A stretch of DNA of 45,811 nt from VFZS01 sp964353255. Lineage in GTDB: Bacteria > Acidobacteriota > Terriglobia > Bryobacterales > Bryobacteraceae. The translations under genes and the position numbers were made by a program. The stretch covers positions 1-45,811 of the forward strand of contig CAYGVJ010000022.1 in NCBI GenBank assembly GCA_964353255.1, written 5' to 3'. Under the pieces are notes generated by a model. It worked only from the letters and a program-made list of their open reading frames with translations. It ran no database searches and was not told the origin of the DNA. Below, one piece after another: positions 36,086 through 44,598 of the stretch. Numbering within the stretch: the stretch's first letter is position 1; every line of letters starts with the position of its first letter.

Positions 36086-37699
36086 CTACCGTGCGGTTTC
36101 CAGCTCCAGCCGCTGCCGCGCGCGCCAGGCGCGCCGGCGGTCGCGCCACTCGTGGTGCAGCGCGCCGAAGCCGGCCCAATAGTACCCGGCCACGAACAGC
36201 AGCAGGAACGGCAGGGCGAAGAAGTTGTAGGTGTCGATGGCGAAGGCCGCGGTGCCCAGGAAGTACGTCCCGATGGCGATCTCGATGAACGGCAGCCAGC
36301 CGCTTCTGCGCCGGTAACCCCGGACCGCCGGCGCGCCCTGCCTGCCCAGCGCGAACTTAGGGGTGCGCGTGAAGCTGCTGGGTATGCCGAAGAAAGCCTC
36401 CAGAACGCCGCGCGTGTTGACCACCGTCAGCCCCACGCCCACTGCCAGCAGCGCGGGCAGCAGCAGGATGCTGCGCTTCCAGTTCTTGGGGAACAGCTCC
36501 TTCTGCGCCAGCACGTAAAAAGCGGACAGCGACCAGAACGTGGCCAAAATCAGCGGCAGGTCCAGGAACACCATCTGGAACCAGCCCATGTAGAAGCGCA
36601 CAATCATCACCGGCAGCAGCAAGGCCGAAACCAGCACCATCAGCGGGTAACTGATGTTCGCGGTCAGGTGGAAGAAGGCCTCCAACTTCACCCGCCAGGA
36701 AATCTTGGCGCGGAGAATGCTCGGCAGCAGCTTCATGGCGATCTGGATCAGGCCCTTGGCCCAGCGGCCCTGCTGCACCTGGAAGTCGAACATGTCCACG
36801 GGCAGCTCGGAGGGGCAATCCACCCCCGGAACGTAGACGAACTTCCAACCCCGCAACTGCGCCCGGTAGCTCAGATCGCAGTCCTCGCTGAGCGTGTCGT
36901 GCTGCCAGCCGCCGGCCTCCTCGATCATCCGCCGCCGCAGCATGCCCGCGGTGCCGTTGAAGTTGAAAAACAACCCGCGGCCGTAGCGCGCGCTGTGCTC
37001 CAGAACGAAATGGCCGTCCAGTAGCATGGACTCGACTTCGGTCAGGAGGTTGAACTCCCGGTTCGCGTAGCTCCAGCGCCCCTGGACGGTTCCCACCTTC
37101 GGGTCGCTGAAGAAGTGGATGGTGCGCTGAAGGAAATCCGAAGGGGGGATGAAGTCCGCGTCGAAAATGGCGATAAACTCGCCGGTGGCGGTCTTGAGCG
37201 CCGCCTGCAAGGCCCCGGCCTTGTAGCCCAGCCGGTGGTCGCGGTGGAGGTACTCCATCGGCACGCCGAGGCCCTGATAGTGCGCCACCAGGCGTTCGGC
37301 CACCACGCGGGTCTCGTCGGTCGAGTCGTCCAGCACCTGGATCTGGAGCCGGTCGCGGGGGTAGTCGATCTTGCTCACTTCCTCGAGCAGGCGCTCCACT
37401 ACGTACCGCTCGTTGTAGATGGGCAACTGGAGCGTTACGCGGGGCAACTGCTCGAATCGTTGCGGGGCCTCCTTGGGCAGCTTCCGGCCGTGCTTGAGGT
37501 AAATGCGGATCACCTCGTAGCGGTGCACGCCGTACAGCGCCAGAATCCCCAGCAGGGCGAAATACGGGATCAGTATCGCCCAGTCGAACCAGCTCAACTG
37601 GTGGATCCCGGCGAAGGTCTCGTCAAAGAACGCGCGGCGGAATTGCTCGAGGGGCGAAATGGCGATCCAGGCCAGCACCGGGATGGAGCAGGACAACAT
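36086..37699 (-). CDS. Family 2 glycosyltransferase, cellulose synthase-like
   Basis: A 537-residue integral membrane processive-type glycosyltransferase. A first transmembrane span is followed by the GT2 catalytic domain with LQLPIYNERYVVERLL, the Asp pair FDADF, the TLSEDCDLSYR motif and QQGRWAKG (the QxxRW signature of processive enzymes), then four or more C-terminal spans. It likely makes a beta-linked exopolysaccharide such as cellulose-like or mannan-like glycan. The gene precedes the ZIP gene by four bases. No BcsB-, BcsZ- or PilZ-like partner is seen nearby. Regulation is unclear. Confidence 0.9.
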   Translation of the reverse strand: MLSCSIPVLAWIAISPLEQFRRAFFDETFAGIHQLSWFDWAILIPYFALLGILALYGVHRYEVIRIYLKHGRKLPKEAPQRFEQLPRVTLQLPIYNERYVVERLLEEVSKIDYPRDRLQIQVLDDSTDETRVVAERLVAHYQGLGVPMEYLHRDHRLGYKAGALQAALKTATGEFIAIFDADFIPPSDFLQRTIHFFSDPKVGTVQGRWSYANREFNLLTEVESMLLDGHFVLEHSARYGRGLFFNFNGTAGMLRRRMIEEAGGWQHDTLSEDCDLSYRAQLRGWKFVYVPGVDCPSELPVDMFDFQVQQGRWAKGLIQIAMKLLPSILRAKISWRVKLEAFFHLTANISYPLMVLVSALLLPVMIVRFYMGWFQMVFLDLPLILATFWSLSAFYVLAQKELFPKNWKRSILLLPALLAVGVGLTVVNTRGVLEAFFGIPSSFTRTPKFALGRQGAPAVRGYRRRSGWLPFIEIAIGTYFLGTAAFAIDTYNFFALPFLLLFVAGYYWAGFGALHHEWRDRRRAWRARQRLELETAR

Positions 37700-37832
37700 G
37701 GAAATGCGCTCGTAGGGCGACCTCCCTATTCTACCCTAGATCCGCCCTCTGGCCCGGAGAAAAACCTCCCGGAGCGCTCCGGCGATGTGGTCCAGGGGTT
37801 CTCCTTAGTCCTCCATTGTCGCCGACAGGAGA

Positions 37833-37961
37833 GGGTGCTGAAAAAGGCCTTGGACAAGCTGAAGCATGTCCTACGTGGGCGCGCAAATGCCTGATTTGGC
37901 GTTGTGGGACATGCTTTAGCTTGTCGTCCTCGGGCCTTGAGGTAGGCCTTTTTCAGCACCC
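37833..37961. repeat. MITE-like inverted repeat, 129 bases
   Basis: Perfect 18-base terminal arms GGGTGCTGAAAAAGGCCT (37833-37850) and its complement (37944-37961), with a second 19-base inner pair (37853-37871 and 37907-37925, one mismatch). The loop is 35 bases. No transposase or target duplication was identified. It sits 33 bases before the Tat-DegT start. Confidence 0.85.
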
Positions 37962-37993
37962 TTAGGAGTATGATTACCTTGGAGGTTGCCAGC

Positions 37994-39322
37994 ATGAAAC
38001 CCGCAGTCAGCCGCCGTCATTTCCTGGGTGTCGCCTCGGCCGCCGGCGCCGGCGTAAGCCTGGCCGCGCCCCCCTCCAGCCAGCCCCTGGCTCTGCTCGG
38101 AGGCAAGCCGGTGCGCACAACGCCCTTTCCCTCCTGGCCCCGCTTCGACAAGCTGGAGGAGCACGCCTGGCTCGAAGTGTTGCGCAGCGGCAAGTGGTTC
38201 CGCGGCTACGGCAAGCAAGTGGACCGCTTCGAGGAGGCCTACGCCGCCCTCACCGGCGCCAAGTACTGCCTGGCCACGGCCAACGGCACCAGCGCCCTGT
38301 TCACGTCGCTCAACGCGCTGGGCGTCGAGCCCGGCGACGAAGTCCTTGTGCCCCCCTACACCTTCGTGGCCACCATCAACGCGGTGCTGCTTCAGCACGC
38401 CCTGCCGGTGTTCGTGGACAGCGACCTGGAAACCTGCCAACTGGACCCGGCCAAGATCGGGGCTTTGATCACCGACCGCACCCGCGCTATCATCCCCGTT
38501 CACATCGGGGGCTCGGCGGCGGATCTGGACGCCATCCTGCCCATCGCCCGCCAGCACAAGATCCCGGTGATCGAGGACGCCTGCCAGGCCCATTTCGGCG
38601 AATGGCGCGGGCGGAAGCTCGGGACGCTGGGCGACACCGGCTGCTTCAGCTTCCAGGCTTCCAAGAACCTGAACTCCGGGGAAGGCGGAGCGATCCTCAC
38701 GGCCAGCGAAGAACTGGCCGAGAAATGCTACACCTTCCACAACAACGGCCGCGGGCGCAAGATCCGCAGCCTGGACTTCTCCTACCACGCCAACGGCGCC
38801 AACCTGCGCATGACCGAGTTCCAGGCCACCCTGCTGATGGCCCAGATGACGCGGCTGGAGGAGCAGTCGAAAACCCGCGAGCAGAACGCCGCCTACCTCA
38901 CCCGTCTGCTCAAGGAGATCCCCGGCATGGCGCCGGCGCGCATGTACGAGGGCTGCACCCGCAACGCCTACCACATCTACATGTTTCGCTACCTCAAGGA
39001 GCACTTCGCCGGGTTGCCGCGCGCCACGTTCCTCAAGGCGCTCAGGGCCGAGGGCGTTCCCTGCTCCGGCGGCTATGCGCCGCTAGACCAGGAGCCGTTC
39101 CTCAAGAACGTGCTGGCCTCCCGCGCCTACCGCGCCGTCTTTTCGCCGGAGCGGCTGGCCCGCTGGGAGCAGCAAAATCACTGCCCGGCCAACGACCGGC
39201 TGTGCCAGGAGGCGGTGTGGTTCATCCAGACCATGCTGCTGGGCACCCGCACCGACATGGAGCAGATCGCCGAGGCCATCCGCAAGATCCAGGCGCAGGC
39301 GGGCAGGCTGGTAAAGGCCTGA
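37994..39322 (+). CDS. Tat-exported DegT/DnrJ/EryC1/StrS-type protein
   Basis: A 442-residue PLP-fold protein. The start follows GGAGG (37981-37985) at normal spacing and yields a twin-arginine signal (SRRHFLG and a small Ala/Gly stretch, residues 6-26), unusual for an aminotransferase. The DegT core is intact: NGTSAL (residues 98-103), VIEDACQAH, and the Schiff-base Lys in SKNLNSGEGG at residue 224. It probably acts on sugar substrates outside the cytoplasm or is a PLP-enzyme fold put to another use. The following SUMF1-domain gene is 12 bases away, suggesting an operon. Its last 65 codons have a partner remnant at 40112-40324. Confidence 0.88.
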   Translation: MKPAVSRRHFLGVASAAGAGVSLAAPPSSQPLALLGGKPVRTTPFPSWPRFDKLEEHAWLEVLRSGKWFRGYGKQVDRFEEAYAALTGAKYCLATANGTSALFTSLNALGVEPGDEVLVPPYTFVATINAVLLQHALPVFVDSDLETCQLDPAKIGALITDRTRAIIPVHIGGSAADLDAILPIARQHKIPVIEDACQAHFGEWRGRKLGTLGDTGCFSFQASKNLNSGEGGAILTASEELAEKCYTFHNNGRGRKIRSLDFSYHANGANLRMTEFQATLLMAQMTRLEEQSKTREQNAAYLTRLLKEIPGMAPARMYEGCTRNAYHIYMFRYLKEHFAGLPRATFLKALRAEGVPCSGGYAPLDQEPFLKNVLASRAYRAVFSPERLARWEQQNHCPANDRLCQEAVWFIQTMLLGTRTDMEQIAEAIRKIQAQAGRLVKA

Positions 39323-39334
39323 GGAAATGGACCT

Positions 39335-40027
39335 ATGCCATCGCCGCCGCGCACGTTCACCAACTCCATCGGCATGAAATTCGTCTGGATCGACCCGGGT
39401 TCGTTCCGGATGGGCTCGGACGATAAGAATGCAGATGAGAAGCCGGCGCACATGGTGACGCTGAGCAAGGGGTTCTATTTGCAGACCACCGAGGTGACCC
39501 AGAGCCAGTGGGAAGCGGTCATGGGGACCAATCCCAGCCACTTCAAAGGGCCGGACCGGCCGGTGGAGACGGTCTCCTGGCAGGACGCGCAGGAGTTCTT
39601 GAAGAAGCTGAACGCGAAGGAGAAGGACAGCCGGTACCGGCTGCCGAGCGAAGCCGAGTGGGAATGTGCCTGCCGGGCGGCTGGCCAGGAACCGGATGAA
39701 GCCGCTAACCTCGACGAGGTGGCCTGGTGGGGTATGAACTCGAGCGGCGAGACGCACCCGGTGGGCCAGAAGCAGCCCAACGCCTGGGGGCTGTTCGACA
39801 TGCGCGGGAACGTTTGGGAGTGGCTCGAGGATTGGTACGACGGCGGAGGCTACGCCAAGAGTCGGCAGTTGGATCCGACGGGGCCGGGTTCAGGTAGCTT
39901 CCGGGTGTTGCGTGGCGGTTCGTGGGACGAAATCGACGCCGGGCGCTTCCGTTGCGCCCGCCGCTACTACTGCTTCCCTGTCGTCCGGGGCTTCGGCATC
40001 GGGTTCCGGTGCGCCAGGACTTTTTGA
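39335..40027 (+). CDS. SUMF1-domain protein, formylglycine-enzyme-like
   Basis: A 230-residue protein of the SUMF1/EgtB/PvdO-type fold. Visible features are FVWIDPGSFRMGS, the TEVTQSQWEAVMG motif, YRLPSEAEWECACR, GLFDMRGNVWEWLEDWY and the final GFRCAR. In true formylglycine-generating enzymes two catalytic cysteines lie in the segment after GGS; here that stretch reads GGSWDEIDAGRFRCARR and the pair is not conserved, so sulfatase-activating activity is unlikely. It may bind ligands or modify another substrate. It lacks a clear signal peptide. It lies between a complete DegT gene and a DegT remnant. Confidence 0.85.
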   Translation: MPSPPRTFTNSIGMKFVWIDPGSFRMGSDDKNADEKPAHMVTLSKGFYLQTTEVTQSQWEAVMGTNPSHFKGPDRPVETVSWQDAQEFLKKLNAKEKDSRYRLPSEAEWECACRAAGQEPDEAANLDEVAWWGMNSSGETHPVGQKQPNAWGLFDMRGNVWEWLEDWYDGGGYAKSRQLDPTGPGSGSFRVLRGGSWDEIDAGRFRCARRYYCFPVVRGFGIGFRCARTF

Positions 40028-40111
40028 ATTACCCTTTGCGCTTTTTCCCTTTACATCGTTTTCAGGGCGAACTGGAGCACGCGCGCGGAACTGCAACCTG
40101 ACTGGACGCGA

Positions 40112-40324
40112 ATCCTGAACTCGCCCGGCTACCGGGCCATCTTCCCGGCGGAGCGGCTCAAGCGCTGGCACGAGCACAATCACTGCCCGGCCAACGACCG
40201 GCTGTGCCGGGAGGCGGTGTGGTTCATCCAGACCATGCTGCTGGGCCCCCCGGGCGACATGGAGCAGATCGCCGAGGCTATCCGCAAGATCCAGGCGCAG
40301 GCGGGGAAGCTGGCGAAGGCCTGA
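40112..40324 (+). pseudogene. 3' remnant of a second DegT-type gene
   Basis: The frame ending with TGA at 40322-40324 encodes a tail strongly similar to the end of the DegT-type protein at 37994-39322: RAIFPAERL, NHCPANDRLC, EAVWFIQTMLLG and DMEQIAEAIRKIQAQAG. The rest of the gene is missing, so this is the last 70 codons of a deleted or recombined tandem copy. There is no start codon or ribosome site in a sensible place. Confidence 0.85.
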
Positions 40325-40345
40325 AGCTGGCTCGACGCACGGGGG

Positions 40346-40381
40346 TTGACAAACCCGCGGCGCTATGCTAAATTTTTAGCA
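40346..40381 (+). promoter_or_regulatory. Promoter and BlaI-type operator
   Basis: TTGACA (40346-40351), 17 bases, then TAAATT (40369-40374). A perfect palindrome TGCTAAA-TT-TTTAGCA (40366-40381) overlaps the -10, and a half-site TTTAGCA follows at 40394-40400. It fits the dyads bound by BlaI/MecI-type repressors, so it is likely an autoregulated site. Confidence 0.75.
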
Positions 40382-40421
40382 TGAGGCTGGTTTTTTAGCA
40401 GGCCGGCCCCGAGGACGCCCC

Positions 40422-40811
40422 ATGAGCACCGCCCGCTTCGCCCACCTGAGCCGCCGCGAGCGGCAGATCATGGACCTGCTCTACCAGCACGGCCGGCTGA
40501 GCGCCGCCGAGGTCCACGCGCGGCTGCCGGAGGCACCCGGCTACTCCGCGGTGCGGGCCCTGCTACGGGTGCTGGAACAAAAAGGCCACGTCCGGCATCA
40601 AGAAGAAGGGTTGCGTTACGTGTTCATGCCGAAAGTGACGCGCGAGAAGGCCAAGCGCTCGGCGCTGGCGCACCTGGTGAAGACGTTCTTCGAAGGCTCG
40701 GCCGGGCAGGCCGCGGCGGCGCTGCTGGACGCCTCGGCCGGGGAACTCACCGCCGAGGAGCTGGACCGCATCGCGGGGCTGGTGGAGAAAGCTCGCGAGG
40801 AGGGCCGATGA
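40422..40811 (+). CDS. BlaI/MecI/CopY family repressor
   Basis: A 129-residue winged-helix repressor: SRRERQIMDLLYQHGRLSAAEV in the N-terminal part (motifs SRRERQIMDLL and GRLSAAEVHARL), then YSAVRALLRVLEQKGHVRH and a C-terminal dimerisation helix. In the classical system the sensor protease BlaR1 triggers cleavage of BlaI. The stop overlaps the M56 gene start (ATGA), and a matching operator lies upstream of the gene. CopY-type metal-binding cysteines are absent. Confidence 0.93.
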   Translation: MSTARFAHLSRRERQIMDLLYQHGRLSAAEVHARLPEAPGYSAVRALLRVLEQKGHVRHQEEGLRYVFMPKVTREKAKRSALAHLVKTFFEGSAGQAAAALLDASAGELTAEELDRIAGLVEKAREEGR

Positions 40812-42091
40812 GCGCCGGGTGGGAGTTTCTGCTGAACGTGGCCGCCAAGGGCGCGGTTGTGCTGGGGGCGGCGTTCCTGCTGAGCCTGGCGTTGCGGCGG
40901 GCCTCGGCCTCGACCCGCCACCTGCTGTGGACGGCGGCTCTGGCCAGCTTGCTGCTGCTTCCGGTGCTCGCGATGGTCCTGCCGCAGTGGGACGCGCCGG
41001 TGTTGCCGGTCTCGGCCGAAGCGCTGGCAGCACCCGGCGGGAAGGTCCCCCTGGACGGGGGGCGCCCTCTGGGCCCGGCTTCCAGGCCGGCGTCTCCGGA
41101 CTGGCCCAGGCTGGCGGCGGCGCTGTGGGCGGCCGGCGCGCTGCTGGTTCTCTCGCGGCTGCTCATAGGGATGGCCCGAGTGCAGCGGTTGGCCCGGCGC
41201 GCGCGTCCCGTCCACGAGCCGGAGTGGTTGGACTCGCTGGGGGAGCTGTCCCGCAAGCTGGGCATCGCTGCCCCGGTCTCGCTGCTCAAATCCGATACGG
41301 TGACGTTGCCCATGACCTGGGGCCTGCTGCGGCCGGTGGTCCTGTTGCCGCGCGACGCCGGAGGGTGGCCGCCGGAGCGGCGCCGCGTGGTGCTGTTACA
41401 CGAGCTGGCGCACGTCAAGCGACGCGACTGCCTCACGCAAGTCCTGGCCCAAGCCGCCTGCGCCTTGCACTGGTTCAATCCGCTGGTGTGGCTGGCGGCG
41501 CGGCGCCTGGCCATTGAGCGGGAACGCGCCTGCGACGACCAGGTTCTCGAACTGGGCACGCGGCCCTCCGATTACGCGGGGCATCTTCTGGATGTGGCGC
41601 GTTCGCTCCACGAGCGGCAGAGCTGGGCGCTGGCGGCCGTAGCCCTGGCCCGGAGGTCGCAGTTCGAGGGACGCCTGGTGGCGATTCTGGATCCTGGGGT
41701 ACGCCGAGCGCTCTCCCGGTGGGTGGCGGTGCTGGCGGCCGGGACCCTGGCCGGCGTGGTGCTGCCGCTGGCGGCGATGCGCTTGCAGACGGCGACGGGG
41801 GCGCTTTTGGGCACCATTTACGATGGCACTTACGCCGTGGTGCCGGGCGCCCGGGTGACGGTCATCGACCGAGGCAGCCGGCTGGAGCGAACGACGATGA
41901 CCGGCGCCGCGGGCGACTACTCGTTTGCGGCGCTGCCTGCCGGGCGCTATGACTGGGAGGTGCGCGCCCAGGGGTTCATGCTGCTTCGAGGGCGCGACAT
42001 TGTGCTGGATGCCAGCAGCGCTCGCCGGCTCGACGCGGTGCTGCGGCTGGGCGTGGTGAGGGAACGCATCGAAGTCCGGGGAAGCCCATAG
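40808..42091 (+). CDS. BlaR1-like M56 membrane peptidase with regulatory domain
   Basis: A 427-residue protein. The first 300 residues form the M56 BlaR1/MecR1-type membrane metallopeptidase with transmembrane helices and the zinc motif HELAH (198-202). The C-terminal penicillin-binding sensor domain is absent; instead there is one carboxypeptidase-regulatory-like domain (about residues 335-427; AVVPGARVTV, GDYSFAALPAGRYDWEV). Its likely job is to sense a different envelope signal and cleave the BlaI-type repressor. It is translationally coupled to the repressor, and the next gene carries a homologous regulatory domain. Confidence 0.88.
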   Translation: MSAGWEFLLNVAAKGAVVLGAAFLLSLALRRASASTRHLLWTAALASLLLLPVLAMVLPQWDAPVLPVSAEALAAPGGKVPLDGGRPLGPASRPASPDWPRLAAALWAAGALLVLSRLLIGMARVQRLARRARPVHEPEWLDSLGELSRKLGIAAPVSLLKSDTVTLPMTWGLLRPVVLLPRDAGGWPPERRRVVLLHELAHVKRRDCLTQVLAQAACALHWFNPLVWLAARRLAIERERACDDQVLELGTRPSDYAGHLLDVARSLHERQSWALAAVALARRSQFEGRLVAILDPGVRRALSRWVAVLAAGTLAGVVLPLAAMRLQTATGALLGTIYDGTYAVVPGARVTVIDRGSRLERTTMTGAAGDYSFAALPAGRYDWEVRAQGFMLLRGRDIVLDASSARRLDAVLRLGVVRERIEVRGSP

Positions 42092-42125
42092 AGTAGATTT
42101 TTGCCAACCTGAGGAGGTTATTGAT

Positions 42126-42794
42126 ATGAAGAGAGTTACTACAGCTGTAGTGTGCCTGGCCGCCTGGATGACTTGGCCCGCGCAGGCGGAAAGCATCGCC
42201 GGCCGGGTGTGGGATCCCACCGGAGCCGTAGTGCCGGCTGCGGCGGTGACAGTAACTAACGCCGAGAATGGCGCGCGGCAGACGGTGACGACCGGGGCGA
42301 TTGGCGACTTCGCCTTCGCGGGGCTGGCCGCGGGCCGCTACGAGGTGGAAGTGCGTGCCAAGGGCTTCCAGCAATTCCGGCGCTCCGGAGTAGAGGTGGG
42401 CGCCACGGGCGTGGCGACGGTCAACGCAGTGCTCCGGCTGGGCCAGTTGACGGAGCGGCTCGAGGTACGCTCCGCGGGCACGCCGAGGGCCCCGGCTAAC
42501 CGTCCGTTTCGCGTCGGGGGCAATCTCGAGCCCTTGAAGCTGATCCGACAAGTCAAGCCCAGCTATCCCGAGCAAGCCAAGGCTCAGGGCATTGAAGGGG
42601 TGGTAGTGCTCTCTGCCGTGGTCCAAAAGGACGGGACGGTGGGCAACGTTACGGTCATGAGCGGGGCCCATCCATTGCTGGCCGCTGAAGCCGAGAACGC
42701 GGTGCGGCAGTGGCGCTACCAGCCAAGCCGGCTCAACGGCGAGCCCGTCGAAATCGTGACGACCCTTGAGGTGGACTTCCGGTTGCAGCCGTAG
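42126..42794 (+). CDS. Secreted CarboxypepD-regulatory plus TonB C-terminal protein
   Basis: A 222-residue exported protein. A signal peptide (residues 1-21, ending AQA) is followed by a carboxypeptidase-regulatory-like domain (24-115) and a TonB C-terminal domain (about 135-222; KPSYPEQAKAQGIEGVVVL, then VRQWRYQPS). GAGGAGG precedes the start. The regulatory domain resembles that of the preceding BlaR1-like protein (shared GAVVP or AVVP, LAAGRY, VLRLG and ERLEVR elements). It is the third gene of a BlaI-BlaR1-like-TonB operon and may present a ligand or interact with the sensor. Confidence 0.88.
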   Translation: MKRVTTAVVCLAAWMTWPAQAESIAGRVWDPTGAVVPAAAVTVTNAENGARQTVTTGAIGDFAFAGLAAGRYEVEVRAKGFQQFRRSGVEVGATGVATVNAVLRLGQLTERLEVRSAGTPRAPANRPFRVGGNLEPLKLIRQVKPSYPEQAKAQGIEGVVVLSAVVQKDGTVGNVTVMSGAHPLLAAEAENAVRQWRYQPSRLNGEPVEIVTTLEVDFRLQP

Positions 42795-42814
42795 GGGCGG
42801 GCCATGGCCCGCCC
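42795..42814. terminator. 20-base perfect palindrome between convergent genes
   Basis: GGGCGGGCCATGGCCCGCCC fills exactly the gap between the stop codon of the TonB-C gene (42792-42794) and that of the fucosidase (42815). It probably acts as a bidirectional hairpin terminator, though a T-run is lacking. Confidence 0.6.
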
Positions 42815-44548
42815 TTACCGAACCGGGGTGAGGAGCACCCGCTCCAGGTTCATGGCGGGGACGCCGCCGCGCACATTGGCCTTCACCTGCAAGGCTTGTT
42901 CACCGGCGGCGAGCTCGATCTCGCCCACCGGGAAGGTCTTGAAGACCCAGGCGCCCTGCGTGTTGGCCACCGTGCCGGCGACCTGGCGCGTCCCGGCCAC
43001 CACCGCAAACTCGGTCCCCTGGCTGGCCCCGGCGGCGCCGTAAGTGACCTCGACCCGGTAGCGGCCCGCGCGGGGAAGGGCCACGGCCCAGGTGGGGATG
43101 TCGTCGGAGCGGATCCAGTGGGTCAGGAAGACGTGGCCCAGGAAGTTCTCCTTCTTGGCGCGCTGCTCGAAGCGGGTCTCGATCTCGCAGGACTCGGCGC
43201 CCAGCCTGAGAATGCCCTGCGCGTCCGGCTGGATCACGTAGGGGCGCACCGCCGGCGCGCCGTCGAGCTCCAGGGCCACGACACTGGCGACCTCGTCCGG
43301 GGCCTCCTCGGGCAAGGAAACCAGCGCGTCGCCGCCCGCGCGCCGCACAGCGAGGCGGTCTGAAGGCCGGCCCAGAAGCCGCGCCGCGAGGACCCGGTTG
43401 TCGAGCCCGGGAACGCGCAGCACGCGATCCGCCGGCCACTGGAAGACATGCAGGTATACCGTGTTCCCCTTGGCCGTCGCGCGTCCGAAGAAGGGGAGCC
43501 GGGCAAACGGGCTGGCCGTGGTTCCGTAGATGGCCTCGCCGTTGACCTTGAGCCAGCGCCCCATGGCGCGCAGGCGCGTGACGAACTCGTCCTGGATGCG
43601 CCCGTCCGGCGTGGGGCCCACGTTGAGCAGCAGGTTGCCGCCTTTGCTCACCACCTCGACGAGCATGCGGACGAGGTCGCGCTCGGTCTTGAACTCGGTC
43701 TCGTACTTGTTGTAGCCCCAGCTATCCGTGTTGATGGTGACGCAGGACTCCCAGAGGATAGGCTTGCCGGAGGGGTCCTCGAAGCCGGTGGCCGGCACGA
43801 ACTGCTCGGGCGTGCCGAAGTCGGCGCGGTTGCCCGGTTCGCGTTTGTAGAGCCGGTCGTTGATCAGCGTGTTGGGCTGGAGCTGGCGGATGAAGGCGTA
43901 AACCTCGTCGGAACGCATCTCCTGGATCGAGTGCTCCCACTCGCCGTCGAACCAGATGACCGCCACGTCGCCGAACTCGGTGAGCAGCTCGCGCAACTGG
44001 GCCTTCATGAAGTCGATGAAGCGGTCCAGGTTGCCGCCCTCGTTGGGGTTGGCGACCTCCCAGGCGCGCTTGGGCACGTAGTCGGGATGATGCCAATCCA
44101 TGATCGAGTGGTAGAAGCCCAGACGCATCCCCTGGCGCTGGCAGGCCTGGGCCAGCATTCTGAGCGGATCACCCTGGTAAGGTGTGATCTCCATGTCGTA
44201 GTCGCTCACTTTGCTGCGGTAGATGCTGAAGCCGTCGTGGTGCTTCGAAGTGATGACCGTGTAGCGGACGCCGGCCTCGCGCGCCAGGCTCACCCAGGCG
44301 TCGGCATCGAAGTTGACGGGGTTGAAGCGCCGGGCGTACTTGTCGTACTCGGCCTGAGGAATCTGGAATTGGTGGCGGGCCCACTCATGGCGGCCGATCA
44401 CCGAGTACACGCCCCAGTGGATGAACATGCCGAACTTGGCCTCGCGGAACCAGCGCGTGCGCTCGGCCTCGGGCAGGGGTTTCTGGGACGGTTGGGCGCC
44501 GGCCAGAGCGGCGCCGATCAGAAGCGGCACAAGAATTCTGGTGAGCAT
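42815..44548 (-). CDS. Alpha-L-fucosidase (GH29)
   Basis: A 577-residue secreted GH29 enzyme with a signal peptide (residues 1-18, ending AGA). The family pattern is clear: KFGMFIHWGVYS, YTVITSKHHDGFSIY, and the nucleophile Asp201 in VIWFDGEW, followed by a C-terminal beta-sandwich domain. It should release L-fucose from glycans. It is convergent with the TonB-C gene and divergent, with a 50-base gap, from the acyltransferase-like membrane protein. Confidence 0.94.
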   Translation of the reverse strand: MLTRILVPLLIGAALAGAQPSQKPLPEAERTRWFREAKFGMFIHWGVYSVIGRHEWARHQFQIPQAEYDKYARRFNPVNFDADAWVSLAREAGVRYTVITSKHHDGFSIYRSKVSDYDMEITPYQGDPLRMLAQACQRQGMRLGFYHSIMDWHHPDYVPKRAWEVANPNEGGNLDRFIDFMKAQLRELLTEFGDVAVIWFDGEWEHSIQEMRSDEVYAFIRQLQPNTLINDRLYKREPGNRADFGTPEQFVPATGFEDPSGKPILWESCVTINTDSWGYNKYETEFKTERDLVRMLVEVVSKGGNLLLNVGPTPDGRIQDEFVTRLRAMGRWLKVNGEAIYGTTASPFARLPFFGRATAKGNTVYLHVFQWPADRVLRVPGLDNRVLAARLLGRPSDRLAVRRAGGDALVSLPEEAPDEVASVVALELDGAPAVRPYVIQPDAQGILRLGAESCEIETRFEQRAKKENFLGHVFLTHWIRSDDIPTWAVALPRAGRYRVEVTYGAAGASQGTEFAVVAGTRQVAGTVANTQGAWVFKTFPVGEIELAAGEQALQVKANVRGGVPAMNLERVLLTPVR

Positions 44549-44598
44549 AGTTCAGAAGCTTATTCTATCCGTTACAATATGCGGGAGTATCCAACCCG

